A stretch of 64,000 nt of DNA from Syntrophomonas wolfei subsp. methylbutyratica (GTDB taxonomy: Bacteria > Bacillota > Syntrophomonadia > Syntrophomonadales > Syntrophomonadaceae). The stretch is from the NCBI RefSeq assembly GCF_001570625.1, contig NZ_BBQT01000005.1:1-64000 (forward strand), read 5' to 3'. Position 1 is the stretch's first letter, and each line of letters begins with the position of its first letter. This document shows, one piece after another, positions 53,639 to 62,893 of the stretch. The translations under genes were made by a program, and so were the position numbers. The notes under the pieces are model-generated. The model was not told where the DNA came from, made no database searches, and saw only the letters and a program-made list of their open reading frames with translations.

Positions 53639-55393
53639 ATGGCCATAAAATTATTGGATGATAATGTAATAAATAAAATTGCGGCTGGGGAAGTGATTGA
53701 AAGACCGGCCTCGGTGGTCAAAGAACTCCTGGAAAATGCTATTGATGCTGCTTCCCGGAACATCGCCGTAAAGATTTCCGGGGCCGGGCTGGATAGTATT
53801 GAGGTGGCCGATGACGGGGAAGGGATTTCCATGGAGGAACTTCCCCTGGCTTTTTTGCGGCATGCCACCAGTAAAATAGAGAATGAGGGCGACCTCTTGC
53901 GGATTATGAGTATGGGATTCCGGGGGGAAGCTCTTCCCAGCATAGCATCAGTTGCGCGCATGGATATATACAGTAAAAAGGAAAAACAGGACGGCATTCA
54001 CTGCTTCATTGAAGGCGGGAAGATCCTGGACTTAGAGTATTTTCCCTGCCCCGAAGGCTCCAAGATAATCGTATCTGATCTATTCTTTAATACACCCGCC
54101 CGCAAAAAGTTCCTGCGCAGCCCGGCAACGGAGGGGAATAATGCCTACGAGCTGGTTATAAAGTACGCCCTGGCCCGGCCCGATATTGCCATATCCTTCA
54201 GCAATGAAAAAAGACAGCTGTTTCGTACTCCGGGCAATGGCAGTTTAAATGATGCGGTAATAGCTATATTCGGCCGGGATTTCCTGGAACCACTTATCCC
54301 GGTAAAATGGGAAGGTTTGAGCCTTGGCATCTCTGGTTTGATTTCCCCGCCGGGGGTAGCCAGAATGAACCGGAAAAGGCAGCTGATCTTCGTCAATCAA
54401 AGACCGGTTAGAAGTCCTCTGCTTTACCGGGCTCTGGATGAAGGCTACCGTGGTTTGCTGCTGGCCCGGGAGCAGCCGCTGGTCATACTGCAGATATCGC
54501 TAGCGCCGGATAGTATAGATGTGAATGTTCACCCGCAAAAAAGCGAAGTTCGTTTCCGGGATGAGCAAAGCATCTTTCGTTCGCTCCGCGGGCTTTTACG
54601 CGATACCCTGAATGCCGGAGATTATCGTTTGCAGGACAGCCTGCCCCAGAACCGTCCCCCATCATTCTATCCTGCTGCCGGGCGGAAAACAGCCGGGCAG
54701 AAGGTAGAAGAACAGCCCGTGATTCCTTTTATGCACGATAGCAAGGCCTATAAGCGGGTGGAGGAGACGGGAGGAGAAGCCTGGCTTCCCTTATCCCCTG
54801 AGGAACAGGCCTTGAGCAGCCGTAGTCCGGCCTATGATGAATTTAAAATACTGGGGCAGCTTTGGGATTCCTATATACTGCTGGAAAAGGAGCAAACCTT
54901 CTATATCGTAGACCAGCACGCCGCCCACGAGAGGATTATCTATTCCCGGCTGCAGCAGTTTTATGCCGGTTCCCGGGGAGAGATGCAAATGCTGGCTTTT
55001 CCATTGCTTATGGACTTGTCGCTGCGGGATATGGAATTGCTGGAGAAAAACCAGGAGATCCTTGGCGAGCTGGGCTTCGACCTGCAGCAAGCCGGTCCCA
55101 GGTCCATTTTTCTCCGGGGAACTCCGGCCCTCATAGCCGGGCAGGAAAGGGAGGTTCTATTTGAAATATTAGAACTCCTGGCCGGGGGACAAGGGATTAA
55201 TCTTAAAAATGAGGCCATAATAAAAATGGCTTGCAAGAAGGCGGTCAAGGCCGGAACCCGACTGGACTACCGGGAGATGAGGAAAATAATACAAGAGCTT
55301 TTTGTCACCGATGATTATAAGAACTGTCCCCACGGGCGTCCCACCATAATCGCCTGGAAGCAGGCCGACCTGGAACGGATGTTCAAGAGGTAA
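53639..55393 (+). CDS. mutL: DNA mismatch repair protein MutL
   Basis: A GHKL ATPase with C-terminal endonuclease, 584 residues. ATP-binding motifs are VVKELLENAIDAASR, VADDGEGIS and GFRGEALPSIASV. The C-terminal half has the metal-dependent endonuclease motif DQHAAHERIIY, ACKKAVKAG and CPHGRPTII, as in organisms without MutH. It starts one base after the HDAC-like gene and ends two bases before the methyltransferase gene, so the array is probably one operon. Confidence 0.97.
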   Translation: MAIKLLDDNVINKIAAGEVIERPASVVKELLENAIDAASRNIAVKISGAGLDSIEVADDGEGISMEELPLAFLRHATSKIENEGDLLRIMSMGFRGEALPSIASVARMDIYSKKEKQDGIHCFIEGGKILDLEYFPCPEGSKIIVSDLFFNTPARKKFLRSPATEGNNAYELVIKYALARPDIAISFSNEKRQLFRTPGNGSLNDAVIAIFGRDFLEPLIPVKWEGLSLGISGLISPPGVARMNRKRQLIFVNQRPVRSPLLYRALDEGYRGLLLAREQPLVILQISLAPDSIDVNVHPQKSEVRFRDEQSIFRSLRGLLRDTLNAGDYRLQDSLPQNRPPSFYPAAGRKTAGQKVEEQPVIPFMHDSKAYKRVEETGGEAWLPLSPEEQALSSRSPAYDEFKILGQLWDSYILLEKEQTFYIVDQHAAHERIIYSRLQQFYAGSRGEMQMLAFPLLMDLSLRDMELLEKNQEILGELGFDLQQAGPRSIFLRGTPALIAGQEREVLFEILELLAGGQGINLKNEAIIKMACKKAVKAGTRLDYREMRKIIQELFVTDDYKNCPHGRPTIIAWKQADLERMFKR

Positions 55394-55395
55394 GT

Positions 55396-56172
55396 GTGAA
55401 GATAATAGCGACCACCACCCAATCACAGACTACATTATGCCCTGAATATAAGCAGTTTCTGGAGGAAACCGGCCTGCCTTTTATTCCCCGGGAACGAAGA
55501 AGCCTAGAGGCTATCGCCCGGGAACAAGAGGCCCAGGCCGTACTGGTTTGGCAGGCCAGCGGACCAATACTTCATATGGGTCTTGAACGCTTCTTTTTCC
55601 ATCCCAGTATGGCCAAAAACCGCATAGCTTCATATCGCCAGCTGGGTACTATTGATCCCTTGATTAAAGCCTGTGCTTTAGAAGCGGACAGCAGCTTTTT
55701 GGATTGCACCCTCGGCCTGGGAGCTGATTCTATAGTAGCCGCTTATTATGCCCATGAAGGCAGGGTAGTAGGCTTGGAATCTTCCCCGTTAATCGCCGCC
55801 ATAGTCAAGTGGGGGATGAAAGTATATCATTCGAAAATGAGCTGGCTGAATCAGGCTATACATTCCATTCAGGCAGTAAATGCGGAGCATTATGATTATC
55901 TCCGGAAACTTGAGGATAATTCCTTTGACATTGTTTATTTCGACCCCATGTTCCGTAAACCGCGGTATAAAAGCACCGCCCTGGCTCCTTTAAGGCTGCT
56001 GGCCAACCATCAAGCCTTGAGCCGGGAAGTTATAGCCGAAGCCTGCCGGGTGGCCAGAAAGCGGGTAGTTGTAAAAGAGATGCCGGTAAGCCGCGAGTTT
56101 GAACGGCTGGGGATAGAGCAGCTTATGGAAAACCCCAATAATCCCATAGCCTTTGGGGTTATACAAGTCTGA
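55396..56172 (+). CDS. Class I SAM methyltransferase, RsmJ-like
   Basis: A 258-residue methyltransferase. The SAM site is at FLDCTLGLGADSIVAAYYAH with an acidic end of the second strand (VVGLESS); the catalytic-loop region is IVYFDPMFRKPRYKSTALAP. The DPMF motif and layout resemble RsmJ (16S rRNA m2G1516), though the family is broader. It starts at GTG 55396, two bases after mutL, and is followed by miaA after 46 bases. Confidence 0.78.
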   Translation: MKIIATTTQSQTTLCPEYKQFLEETGLPFIPRERRSLEAIAREQEAQAVLVWQASGPILHMGLERFFFHPSMAKNRIASYRQLGTIDPLIKACALEADSSFLDCTLGLGADSIVAAYYAHEGRVVGLESSPLIAAIVKWGMKVYHSKMSWLNQAIHSIQAVNAEHYDYLRKLEDNSFDIVYFDPMFRKPRYKSTALAPLRLLANHQALSREVIAEACRVARKRVVVKEMPVSREFERLGIEQLMENPNNPIAFGVIQV

Positions 56173-56218
56173 TTAGCTAAGGAGTCGTTTGCCAGTTTTC
56201 AAAAGTGAGGTGAGGCTC

Positions 56219-57151
56219 ATGCATAAATTGGCGGCTATTGTAGGTCCGACAGCAGTTGGCAAAACCAATATATCACTGGAAGCAGCCCGGCAAATAAACG
56301 GGGAGATTATTTCCTGTGATTCCATGCAGCTTTACCGGGGCATGGACATAGGCACCGCCAAGGCCAGCCAGGAAGAGCAAAGCCTAGTTGCACATCACCT
56401 TGTTGATATAGCAGATCCCCACGAAAATTTCACTGTTGCCCGCTATCAATCCCTGGTAAAAGACCTTATCTCCGCCATCAACGCTCGGGGAAAGATTCCC
56501 ATTCTAGTAGGGGGAACCGGACTTTACTACCAGTCAGTGGTTGATGATTATAGCTTTTTTCCTATGGAAGTCCGGCAAAGCATACGCGACAAATGGAATA
56601 ATATTATTCAAGAAAAAGGATTGCATCATGCCTATCGCTGGTTGGAGCAGATAGACCCTGCATATGCCCAAATAATCAGCCCCAATGACCAGAAAAGGGT
56701 GGTACGCGCTCTGGAGGTTTATGAGCTCACGGGAAAAGCATTCTCCACCTTGCAGGATAGGGCAGAGAACACATATTATTTGGCAGCGGTGGGATTATAC
56801 TTGGAAAGAAGAGAATTATATGCCAGAATTGAAAGACGGGTCGATGAAATGATAAAGAAGGGGTTGATTGAGGAGGTTGCAGCGCTGCGGGAAAAGGGGA
56901 TAGACCTTTCGAATAACTCCATGCAGGCCCTGGGATACAAACAGGTATTTTATTTCCTGGAAGGTTTTATTAATCGGGAAGAGATGCTAAATGAAATAAA
57001 GAGGGAAACCCGGCGATATGCCAAAAGGCAGTTGACCTGGTTCAAAAAAGACCAGCGTATAAAGTGGTTTAATGTAGGCGATTTTAGTGATGAGGAGCTT
57101 TTGGTTAAAAAAATTTGTACCTTTATGGAAGGACAATTCGCAATAGTGTAG
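56219..57151 (+). CDS. miaA: tRNA dimethylallyltransferase
   Basis: MiaA adds a dimethylallyl group to A37 of tRNAs reading U-initial codons; MiaB then acts on it. The 310-residue product has the P-loop GPTAVGKTNISLEAA, ISCDSMQLYRGMDIGTAK, VGGTGLYYQSV and the C-terminal RYAKRQLTWFKKD. ATG 56219 with GAGGTGAGG upstream is preferred to TTG 56189. The order miaA-hfq is conserved widely. Confidence 0.97.
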   Translation: MHKLAAIVGPTAVGKTNISLEAARQINGEIISCDSMQLYRGMDIGTAKASQEEQSLVAHHLVDIADPHENFTVARYQSLVKDLISAINARGKIPILVGGTGLYYQSVVDDYSFFPMEVRQSIRDKWNNIIQEKGLHHAYRWLEQIDPAYAQIISPNDQKRVVRALEVYELTGKAFSTLQDRAENTYYLAAVGLYLERRELYARIERRVDEMIKKGLIEEVAALREKGIDLSNNSMQALGYKQVFYFLEGFINREEMLNEIKRETRRYAKRQLTWFKKDQRIKWFNVGDFSDEELLVKKICTFMEGQFAIV

Positions 57152-57261
57152 AAGATAGAGAGGACAGCTTCGCGGTGCCGGCACTAAAACCCTGGCCCAA
57201 TAACTCTGAGTCGGTACAGAGCAGGCAATATAGAGAGAATTAGAATGGAGGACATAAACTA

Positions 57262-57510
57262 ATGAGTAAAAGCCAGATAAACTTGCAGGATGCCTTTTTA
57301 AATCAAGTGAGGAAAGACAAAATCCCCGTAACCGTCTTTTTGGTTAACGGGTTTCAGATAAAGGGAATGGTAAGAGGTTTTGATAATTTCACCGTAATTA
57401 TTGAAGTAGACCAAAAACAGCAGCTGGTATACAAACATGCGATTTCAACCGTGGCCCCGCTCCGGCCTATATCCATGATGAATCTGGAAGCCAGAAGCGA
57501 TGACGACTAA
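57262..57510 (+). CDS. hfq: RNA chaperone Hfq
   Basis: Hfq is a hexameric Sm-like protein pairing small RNAs with mRNAs. The 82-residue product has the Sm1 motif ([20 protein letters not shown]) and the Sm2 motif ([15 protein letters not shown]), with a short acidic tail. Position after miaA is typical. ATG 57262 follows ATGGAGGACA. In many spore formers spoVK lies beside hfq; here only a remnant follows. Confidence 0.97.
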   Translation: MSKSQINLQDAFLNQVRKDKIPVTVFLVNGFQIKGMVRGFDNFTVIIEVDQKQQLVYKHAISTVAPLRPISMMNLEARSDDD

Positions 57511-57539
57511 ACTCACTTTCCCTCGGTGGTTGTAGCCCC

Positions 57540-57583
57540 CACCCTGCGGGTACTACTGATGCTTCCTGCGGTCGCTATTAAAG
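57540..57583 (-). repeat. Dual-hairpin module, solitary copy E (reverse)
   Basis: On the minus strand this is a 44-nt version of the module, beginning CTTTAATAGCGACCG and containing ACCC-GCA-GGGT as second hairpin. It is closest to the first module of element A, sharing the GCGACC and AGCATCAGT segments. It lies between hfq and the spoVK remnant. Confidence 0.65.
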
Positions 57584-57722
57584 ATGCGGCCATGGGTGGC
57601 ATAGTATTCATTGATGAAGCCTATTCTCTGGCCCAGGGAGGAGAAAGGGATTTTGGCACAAGGAAGCCATTAGCACAGTAATAAGCACCCGCCTATGGAG
57701 GAAAAATGGGAGCGGCCCGTAA
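57580..57722 (+). pseudogene. spoVK: Remnant of spoVK (AAA+ sporulation ATPase)
   Basis: The frame from 57580 gives AAMGGIVFIDEAYSLAQGGE then RDFG, the Walker B region of SpoVK/CbbX-type AAA+ proteins. Two extra bases near 57660 then shift the frame; reading on in the corrected frame gives KEAISTVI, the expected continuation. The N-terminus and everything after are missing. Dual-hairpin module E abuts its 5' side, so insertion of the repeat may mark the break. Confidence 0.72.
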
Positions 57723-57727
57723 CCTAT

Positions 57728-58081
57728 TTACCCCAAAACAATTATTTCGATGTCCGCACTACTCGTCCTATGCCATAATTTAGCAAAATCGTCCATAAAC
57801 ATATTTATAATTTCGTATATTTGGTCATAATCCATAGTGGTTTTTAAGGCGTTAAATTCCGCATCAAGCAAACAAAGACTCCTGTTAATGCTGATAAAAT
57901 AATTATTTTTTATATTATTGTAATGCAGGATTAAGGCTTCGTTTTTCATGTAATTTAAAGCATATTTTACTAGTTTTGTATGTTCTTTAGCGTCTAAATT
58001 GCTATTAAATAAAAATCGCTTAGTAAAAGATGCGTCAAATACATCGATCATTTGTTCTGCGCTTGGTTTTCTTTTTCTCAT
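57728..58081 (-). CDS. Hypothetical protein (117 aa)
   Basis: A 117-residue protein with an excellent ribosome site (AGAGGAGG seven bases before ATG 58081). It looks mostly helical, with basic N-terminal residues (MRKRKPSAEQM) and an acidic C-terminal half (DYDQIYEIINMFMDDFAKLW). The base composition is more AT-rich than the hfq-side genes, suggesting an acquired gene. I do not recognise a family. The 170-base gap beyond shows nothing clear. Confidence 0.6.
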   Translation of the reverse strand: MRKRKPSAEQMIDVFDASFTKRFLFNSNLDAKEHTKLVKYALNYMKNEALILHYNNIKNNYFISINRSLCLLDAEFNALKTTMDYDQIYEIINMFMDDFAKLWHRTSSADIEIIVLG

Positions 58082-58251
58082 ATTCTAACCTCCTCTGGTT
58101 TTAAGTTTATTGTACTAAGTTGTAGTGCTTTATTACAGAGCTACGATTCGGTCATATAATAGCGTGTATTTGCCTTCAATATCCTGTTCATCATGGAAAT
58201 GCCCCAAATACCAGTCCTTGAATTGAAGTTTTCTTCTATCAGGTCAAAAAG

Positions 58252-59229
58252 TCATTTAATTCGGGAAAGAAGATCTTTAACCAGGTCTGCATATTGGCTA
58301 TCAGGATCTTTAAGAATCGCCTCGAAAAGTTCTTTAACTCTGCTGTCCGGCAGGTATTCGGCCAGGCTTTGCAGCAAACTCGGCACATAATCCCATGAAT
58401 CATAATCGGAACGCAGCGGCTGCTCATTAATCCGCAGCAGAAGTTCCATGGCCTCCGGATGCGGAGCACAGTGTCCCAGGGCTGCTACCAAAACATCAAC
58501 TTCGGCCATATCCTGGGGATCGGCATCGATATAGCTGCGGATATATGCTGCTATGAGCGGGATATCTCCAGGATTGCCCGACAATGACAAGCCATAGGCT
58601 GCTCCATTGCGATAAGGAGCACTCTCATCGGAAAGAAATGAACGCAACAAGCGAAAAATCCGTTCATCTCCGGCCAAAACCAGCGGAGGAACAAAGTTCT
58701 CCCAATCAATATCATCCGCTCCGCTGCTGATTATTTCAAAAAGCGCATCGCGCACTGCTTGTTCCCGGCGGCCCCAGTGGTTCAATATCATATTGGCATA
58801 GTATGCCGGGTTATGATGAAAACCGTCATCCCGCGCCTGGGATATGCTTAATAAGGGCGAAAGGAATGCGACAGGAAGGTTGGCCTGGTGAATATTTGTT
58901 ATCAAGCACAGTACTTGGCAGGCATATAGCTGGTATTCGTGCTCCTGCCTGTTCAAGCAGTCGAGGATATGCTCCAAAGCCTTCGCCAAATGCTCCCTGG
59001 CCCCGGTCTTGATTAAAATATCGATGCATTCTTCGCCAATGGAACAGATATTGCTTTTGCAAAATACCTCCAGCAGTTGTTCCGAGTATGCTGGTGTATC
59101 TATCAATGATCCCAAGTGAAAAATGGCCTCCCGCTGTTTGTCCAGCTCAGCCTCTTTATCGAGCAAACACTCAAAGCATTCATTGATAAGCTCTTGTTTT
59201 CCGTCAGTATTGTCGCGTTGTCCGGTCAT
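58252..59229 (-). CDS. HEAT-repeat protein
   Basis: A 325-residue all-helical protein with repeated two-helix units (for example LVLAGDERIFRLLRSFLSDE, SAPYRNGAAYGLSLSGNPGD, IPLIAAYIRSYIDADPQDMA), typical of bacterial HEAT or PBS-lyase-like repeats. Such proteins are scaffolds for protein contacts; no catalytic motif is visible. ATG 59229 follows GGGGGTAATG. It lies next to the McrBC-type locus, so a link to defence is possible but unproven. Confidence 0.72.
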   Translation of the reverse strand: MTGQRDNTDGKQELINECFECLLDKEAELDKQREAIFHLGSLIDTPAYSEQLLEVFCKSNICSIGEECIDILIKTGAREHLAKALEHILDCLNRQEHEYQLYACQVLCLITNIHQANLPVAFLSPLLSISQARDDGFHHNPAYYANMILNHWGRREQAVRDALFEIISSGADDIDWENFVPPLVLAGDERIFRLLRSFLSDESAPYRNGAAYGLSLSGNPGDIPLIAAYIRSYIDADPQDMAEVDVLVAALGHCAPHPEAMELLLRINEQPLRSDYDSWDYVPSLLQSLAEYLPDSRVKELFEAILKDPDSQYADLVKDLLSRIK

Positions 59230-59468
59230 GAATCATTACCCCCACAACTACTGCCAACATTAATTGCGTTGGCCTTCCCTGGATTATCCCACAAGCTAAG
59301 GACAACTGTCTGTCCGTGTTTTTGTCAAAAAATTGATATTCTAAAGATTTGTAATCCGGGTGAAAGCAGGAGATCTAATAAAGCCGAGCAACTTATTTTA
59401 AGTATTAACCTGCCTGCTGGAATTTCAGATTGTACCGGGAGAATCAGAGATATTTCTGCTAGTGATCC

Positions 59469-61091
59469 CTACCGTAAGATGTTTTCACATATTGCAGCTT
59501 TGATTGTACAATAATGCCAATTCTTCTTATCTTCATTCATGGGAAGGCGTATAATAACCAACTTGTCCTTCTTGAGTTTGTTATTAATTATAAAAGGTTC
59601 CAAGCATTTGTTTTTAGAGCAAGTTTCCGAGCATTTGTTTCCAGAACACGGATACACCATCCCCATGACGCAGGCGTCAAACTTCTTGCCGTAAGCCAGT
59701 ATTTGATGGGTATCTGCCCGGGCATTATAATTATTTGATTCAGTATTTTTATACTTGACATCAATAACAATATTTTTGTTATCGTTGTCTTTGTTATCGT
59801 CGTCTCTCCTTATCCAAATATCGGGGATAAGAAAGGGGGAAAGAAGCCCCTTCTGTGGTTTTTTCCCTTTAAATGTCTGTAGTTCATCTTTATTTGGATT
59901 TTTTTCGTCTTTTTTCATCTGTTCAAAGCTAATATACGGATGGAGTTCAGCATTCAATTTCTTCTCTTTTATCGCCTTGCGAAACAGTGAGCGGACATAG
60001 AACTCAAAAAGCATATTCATGTTTATGTAGTAAGGAGGAATTGCTTCCCTGCTCTTACTCTCAGTATCTTGGAGTATCAGGCTGACTCCCTTAAGAACCC
60101 TTTCGGCATGCTTGATGGGCGATTTATAATGCTTGAATACCCCGTTAAACTTCAAACCTATAAAATCTTGCCTGCCGATCTCACATAATGCCACCGGAGC
60201 AAGAATGGAAGCACAATAATGATACCATTCAACCGCCCGTTCAAGCGTCAAGCCCCTTGAATCAAGATATCGCATGGATTTTTCCATGGCTGCTTTAAGA
60301 ATCCGGTTTTCCCTGCAATCCATACTGAACTTCTGGTACTGGCAATAAACCCGGTCTTCCCGTCCCTGAACAATATTGCGCCTGATATGCTGGTTGATTA
60401 ATATCTTACCCTTTACCCGACCCAGCAGATTCTCCTGTATGGTAATCGGCTGATAGCGAATGGTTTTGCGGCAAAGATCATAAAGGCTTCGCAGGAATAA
60501 AACGATCTGAAAAAAGAGAAAGTCCTCTGATTGTTTTGAATCCAGCGGAATAAGGGGGTCTGTTTCAAAAACCTCAAACAACTTGTTTTGCGGAGTATTA
60601 TTGCTTTCTTTTTTATTATTACGATTATTATCATTATCCTCATCCTGCTCTGTTTTTTCCCGGGCCTCATCATACAGGTGAAACTCATCATCATCCAAAA
60701 CGGTCTCCAGCATACGGGCGATTATCTTGCTATCACCAAAACGAGGGCCTACTATCAATGGCAGGTACTGCTCATTGTGTTTTATATATTTATTATCTTT
60801 GTCTCTTAACCATTGGGCACCCACATAGCCCGCAGCCCACAGTTTTCCCTTTTCCCCCCAGTAATAATTCTCCCACAAGCCGAGGTTTTTATCAGCATGC
60901 CAGTTGTTCCAGTTCGAGCAGTAAATCTCAATTCCGTCACCTAATAAATCGTTCAGTTCTTTCCTTGTCAATCCCTTAGACTTAGATTTCTCCTCATCAT
61001 TGTTCGATAGCGGAAAAGACGCTAAATTAAATTCACTCCAATCACTTAACCCTTCTTTTTCCATAACTTCTTTTCCCTGTTTTTCGCTCAT
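59469..61091 (-). CDS. mcrC: McrC-like restriction endonuclease subunit
   Basis: A 540-residue McrC-family protein: a beta-rich N-terminal part, the conserved middle segment (LFLRSLYDLCRKTIRYQPIT, GKILINQHIRRNIVQG) and a PD-(D/E)xK nuclease with LIPDIWIRRDD and IVIDVKYK near residues 440-465. It contains an Asp/Asn/Lys-rich low-complexity insert near 150. The ATG at 61091 overlaps the TGA of the AAA+ gene by four bases (ATGA) with GGAG upstream, favoured over the ATG at 61106. It should cut DNA when driven by the McrB-like partner. Confidence 0.88.
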   Translation of the reverse strand: MSEKQGKEVMEKEGLSDWSEFNLASFPLSNNDEEKSKSKGLTRKELNDLLGDGIEIYCSNWNNWHADKNLGLWENYYWGEKGKLWAAGYVGAQWLRDKDNKYIKHNEQYLPLIVGPRFGDSKIIARMLETVLDDDEFHLYDEAREKTEQDEDNDNNRNNKKESNNTPQNKLFEVFETDPLIPLDSKQSEDFLFFQIVLFLRSLYDLCRKTIRYQPITIQENLLGRVKGKILINQHIRRNIVQGREDRVYCQYQKFSMDCRENRILKAAMEKSMRYLDSRGLTLERAVEWYHYCASILAPVALCEIGRQDFIGLKFNGVFKHYKSPIKHAERVLKGVSLILQDTESKSREAIPPYYINMNMLFEFYVRSLFRKAIKEKKLNAELHPYISFEQMKKDEKNPNKDELQTFKGKKPQKGLLSPFLIPDIWIRRDDDNKDNDNKNIVIDVKYKNTESNNYNARADTHQILAYGKKFDACVMGMVYPCSGNKCSETCSKNKCLEPFIINNKLKKDKLVIIRLPMNEDKKNWHYCTIKAAICENILR

Positions 61092-62869
61092 TTTATTTGG
61101 CTCCATGTACTTTCAATCTCACTCTTTATTTCCGTGAAAGAATTAGAAAGCTTAATTCCTGTACTATTAAACTTAAGAGTTGTATTATTCTTTAGAATGC
61201 CGTCTTTCAGGTATTCCTTGAGAACGGGTATGACCTGATAGATGAATTTGTGTTTCAATTCAGCATCATCTTTGGCCAGGAAATAGGTATGGCCTATCTG
61301 CACATCTTCGGCGTAGAATTCCGGATCCAAGTAGGATTCTTCCGGGTTATGTTTTTCCGGGTTAAATATTTTTTCTACGGAATTGAAAAGGGCCAGCGCT
61401 TTATTTGCCAATTCTTCTATCTTCTCTATCTTCTCTATCTTCTTATTATCCTGCTGGCTATTAGTACTAGATAAGTCGTCTTTAATCTTATCATAGAATT
61501 CCTTTATAATTGTCTTATCTGGGGGTAAGTTGATAAAGGCAAAGCGACGGCGCACCGCATAGTCGATGGAACCGATGGAGCGGTCGGCGGTGTTCATGGT
61601 GCCGATAATGAAGAGGTTAGGAGGGATCTCCAGCTTGTTGGAACTATCTATAATGTAGGGAGTAGCCACCTCCTCCCCCCGGTACTCCAGGGCATAAATC
61701 AGCTCTCCCAGGACACTTGCCAGCGGGGCGCGGTTTATTTCGTCGATGATGAGGACATAAAGCGGGATGCAGGTCTTGCATTCCTTATATTTTTCACTAA
61801 ATTTATTAATCAGCTTAGCTATCGTTATCGTTTCTTCCGCACCGTTGTCAGCTATTGTTTCTTCCGCACCGTTGTTTTCTGTAATTTTTTTTAGAGCTTC
61901 CTTTAGAGCTTCCTTAGTATTTTCAAATTGTTTATCTATATAATCTTTCACACTATTATAGTGTTCTCTGAATGTATCTTTTTTTACAAGATCATTAGAC
62001 GAATTAATACTCAGCATCTGGTTAATATAATCCACCGCTTCGTTCAGTTTTGCATTGCCATTATCTGGGCTTTCCTGAACATCTTCCGCCTGTTTTTTTA
62101 GTTCTTCCATCTTTTGATAACTCGCAATTTTATTTCGCAATTCCTCCAAAAGCGAGGGTAGTTTTCTGCCATTACCATCATCATTTTGGTTAATTTTATC
62201 TTTCCATTTGCATACAGTCTTACAATCAGCAACCAATAAGTTTGCCAATCTCGAACAACAGCTGTCAATAGGCTTCTTTTGCTGTTGTAAAAGAACTAAT
62301 CCCATTATTATAAGGAAAAAGTCGGCCATTAACTCATTACAACTCCGATGTTGTTTTTCCCGTTGTTTCTGGTTCTGTTCCTGTTTAACTTTATCATTGT
62401 CCTCCGTCCCGGCATATAATTTCTCCTTGGCTTCCTTTGCCATCTCGCCCAGGATTTTATCATCTGTTTTATAGCTGATTCCTGATGTATTACCTGTTAT
62501 GGTTCCTTGTTTATTGTTATAATTGAGTTCATAAGAAACTTGGCCGCCGGGTTTTACGACAATCCCGCGCACAAAATCCTCATAGTTGTACGAAGGGTGG
62601 AACTGCACTATATCCCAGCAGACCGGTGATTCATTTTCACTTTGATTTTTATCTTTCTCTGTTCTTTGAAACCTTGCATTATCCGTCTTCGTCTTCAAAT
62701 CGTCAATGCTTTTGGAGTAAACATCCAGTCCCATTAGCCAGGCTACGATGCGTTTGGCGGAGTAGGTCTTACTGGTCCCTGGGGGTCCTGTCAGTATGAT
62801 TTGCCGCGACCAACCGCGCAGGAGCATTTCGGCTGCTTCCAGTTCTTTTGCCAGCAGAGTATTTGCCAT
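61088..62869 (-). CDS. mcrB: McrB-like AAA+ protein (second copy, with long insert)
   Basis: A 593-residue AAA+ NTPase of the McrB group: Walker A ILTGPPGTSKTYSAKRIV near residue 25, the WDIVQFHPSYNYEDFVRG segment near 90, Walker B LYVLIIDEINRAPLASVLGE near 380, and NTADRSIGSIDYAVRRRFAF. Between the last two regions lies a charged insert of about 200 residues. The Walker A lies almost at the N-terminus, so the domain that reads methylated DNA in E. coli McrB is absent. It is coupled to mcrC (ATGA) and lies 24 bases after another McrB-like gene. Confidence 0.88.
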   Translation of the reverse strand: MANTLLAKELEAAEMLLRGWSRQIILTGPPGTSKTYSAKRIVAWLMGLDVYSKSIDDLKTKTDNARFQRTEKDKNQSENESPVCWDIVQFHPSYNYEDFVRGIVVKPGGQVSYELNYNNKQGTITGNTSGISYKTDDKILGEMAKEAKEKLYAGTEDNDKVKQEQNQKQREKQHRSCNELMADFFLIIMGLVLLQQQKKPIDSCCSRLANLLVADCKTVCKWKDKINQNDDGNGRKLPSLLEELRNKIASYQKMEELKKQAEDVQESPDNGNAKLNEAVDYINQMLSINSSNDLVKKDTFREHYNSVKDYIDKQFENTKEALKEALKKITENNGAEETIADNGAEETITIAKLINKFSEKYKECKTCIPLYVLIIDEINRAPLASVLGELIYALEYRGEEVATPYIIDSSNKLEIPPNLFIIGTMNTADRSIGSIDYAVRRRFAFINLPPDKTIIKEFYDKIKDDLSSTNSQQDNKKIEKIEKIEELANKALALFNSVEKIFNPEKHNPEESYLDPEFYAEDVQIGHTYFLAKDDAELKHKFIYQVIPVLKEYLKDGILKNNTTLKFNSTGIKLSNSFTEIKSEIESTWSQIK

Positions 62870-62893
62870 CTCTTCTTCTCTCCCTTAATTATT

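Noticed and set aside
59230-59514. Possible plus-strand coding remnant in the gap between the HEAT-repeat gene and mcrC
   Set aside because: The frame ending at 59514 has a protein-like look (LPAGISDCTGRIRDISASDP), but it overlaps mcrC, has no start of its own and matches no family I know.
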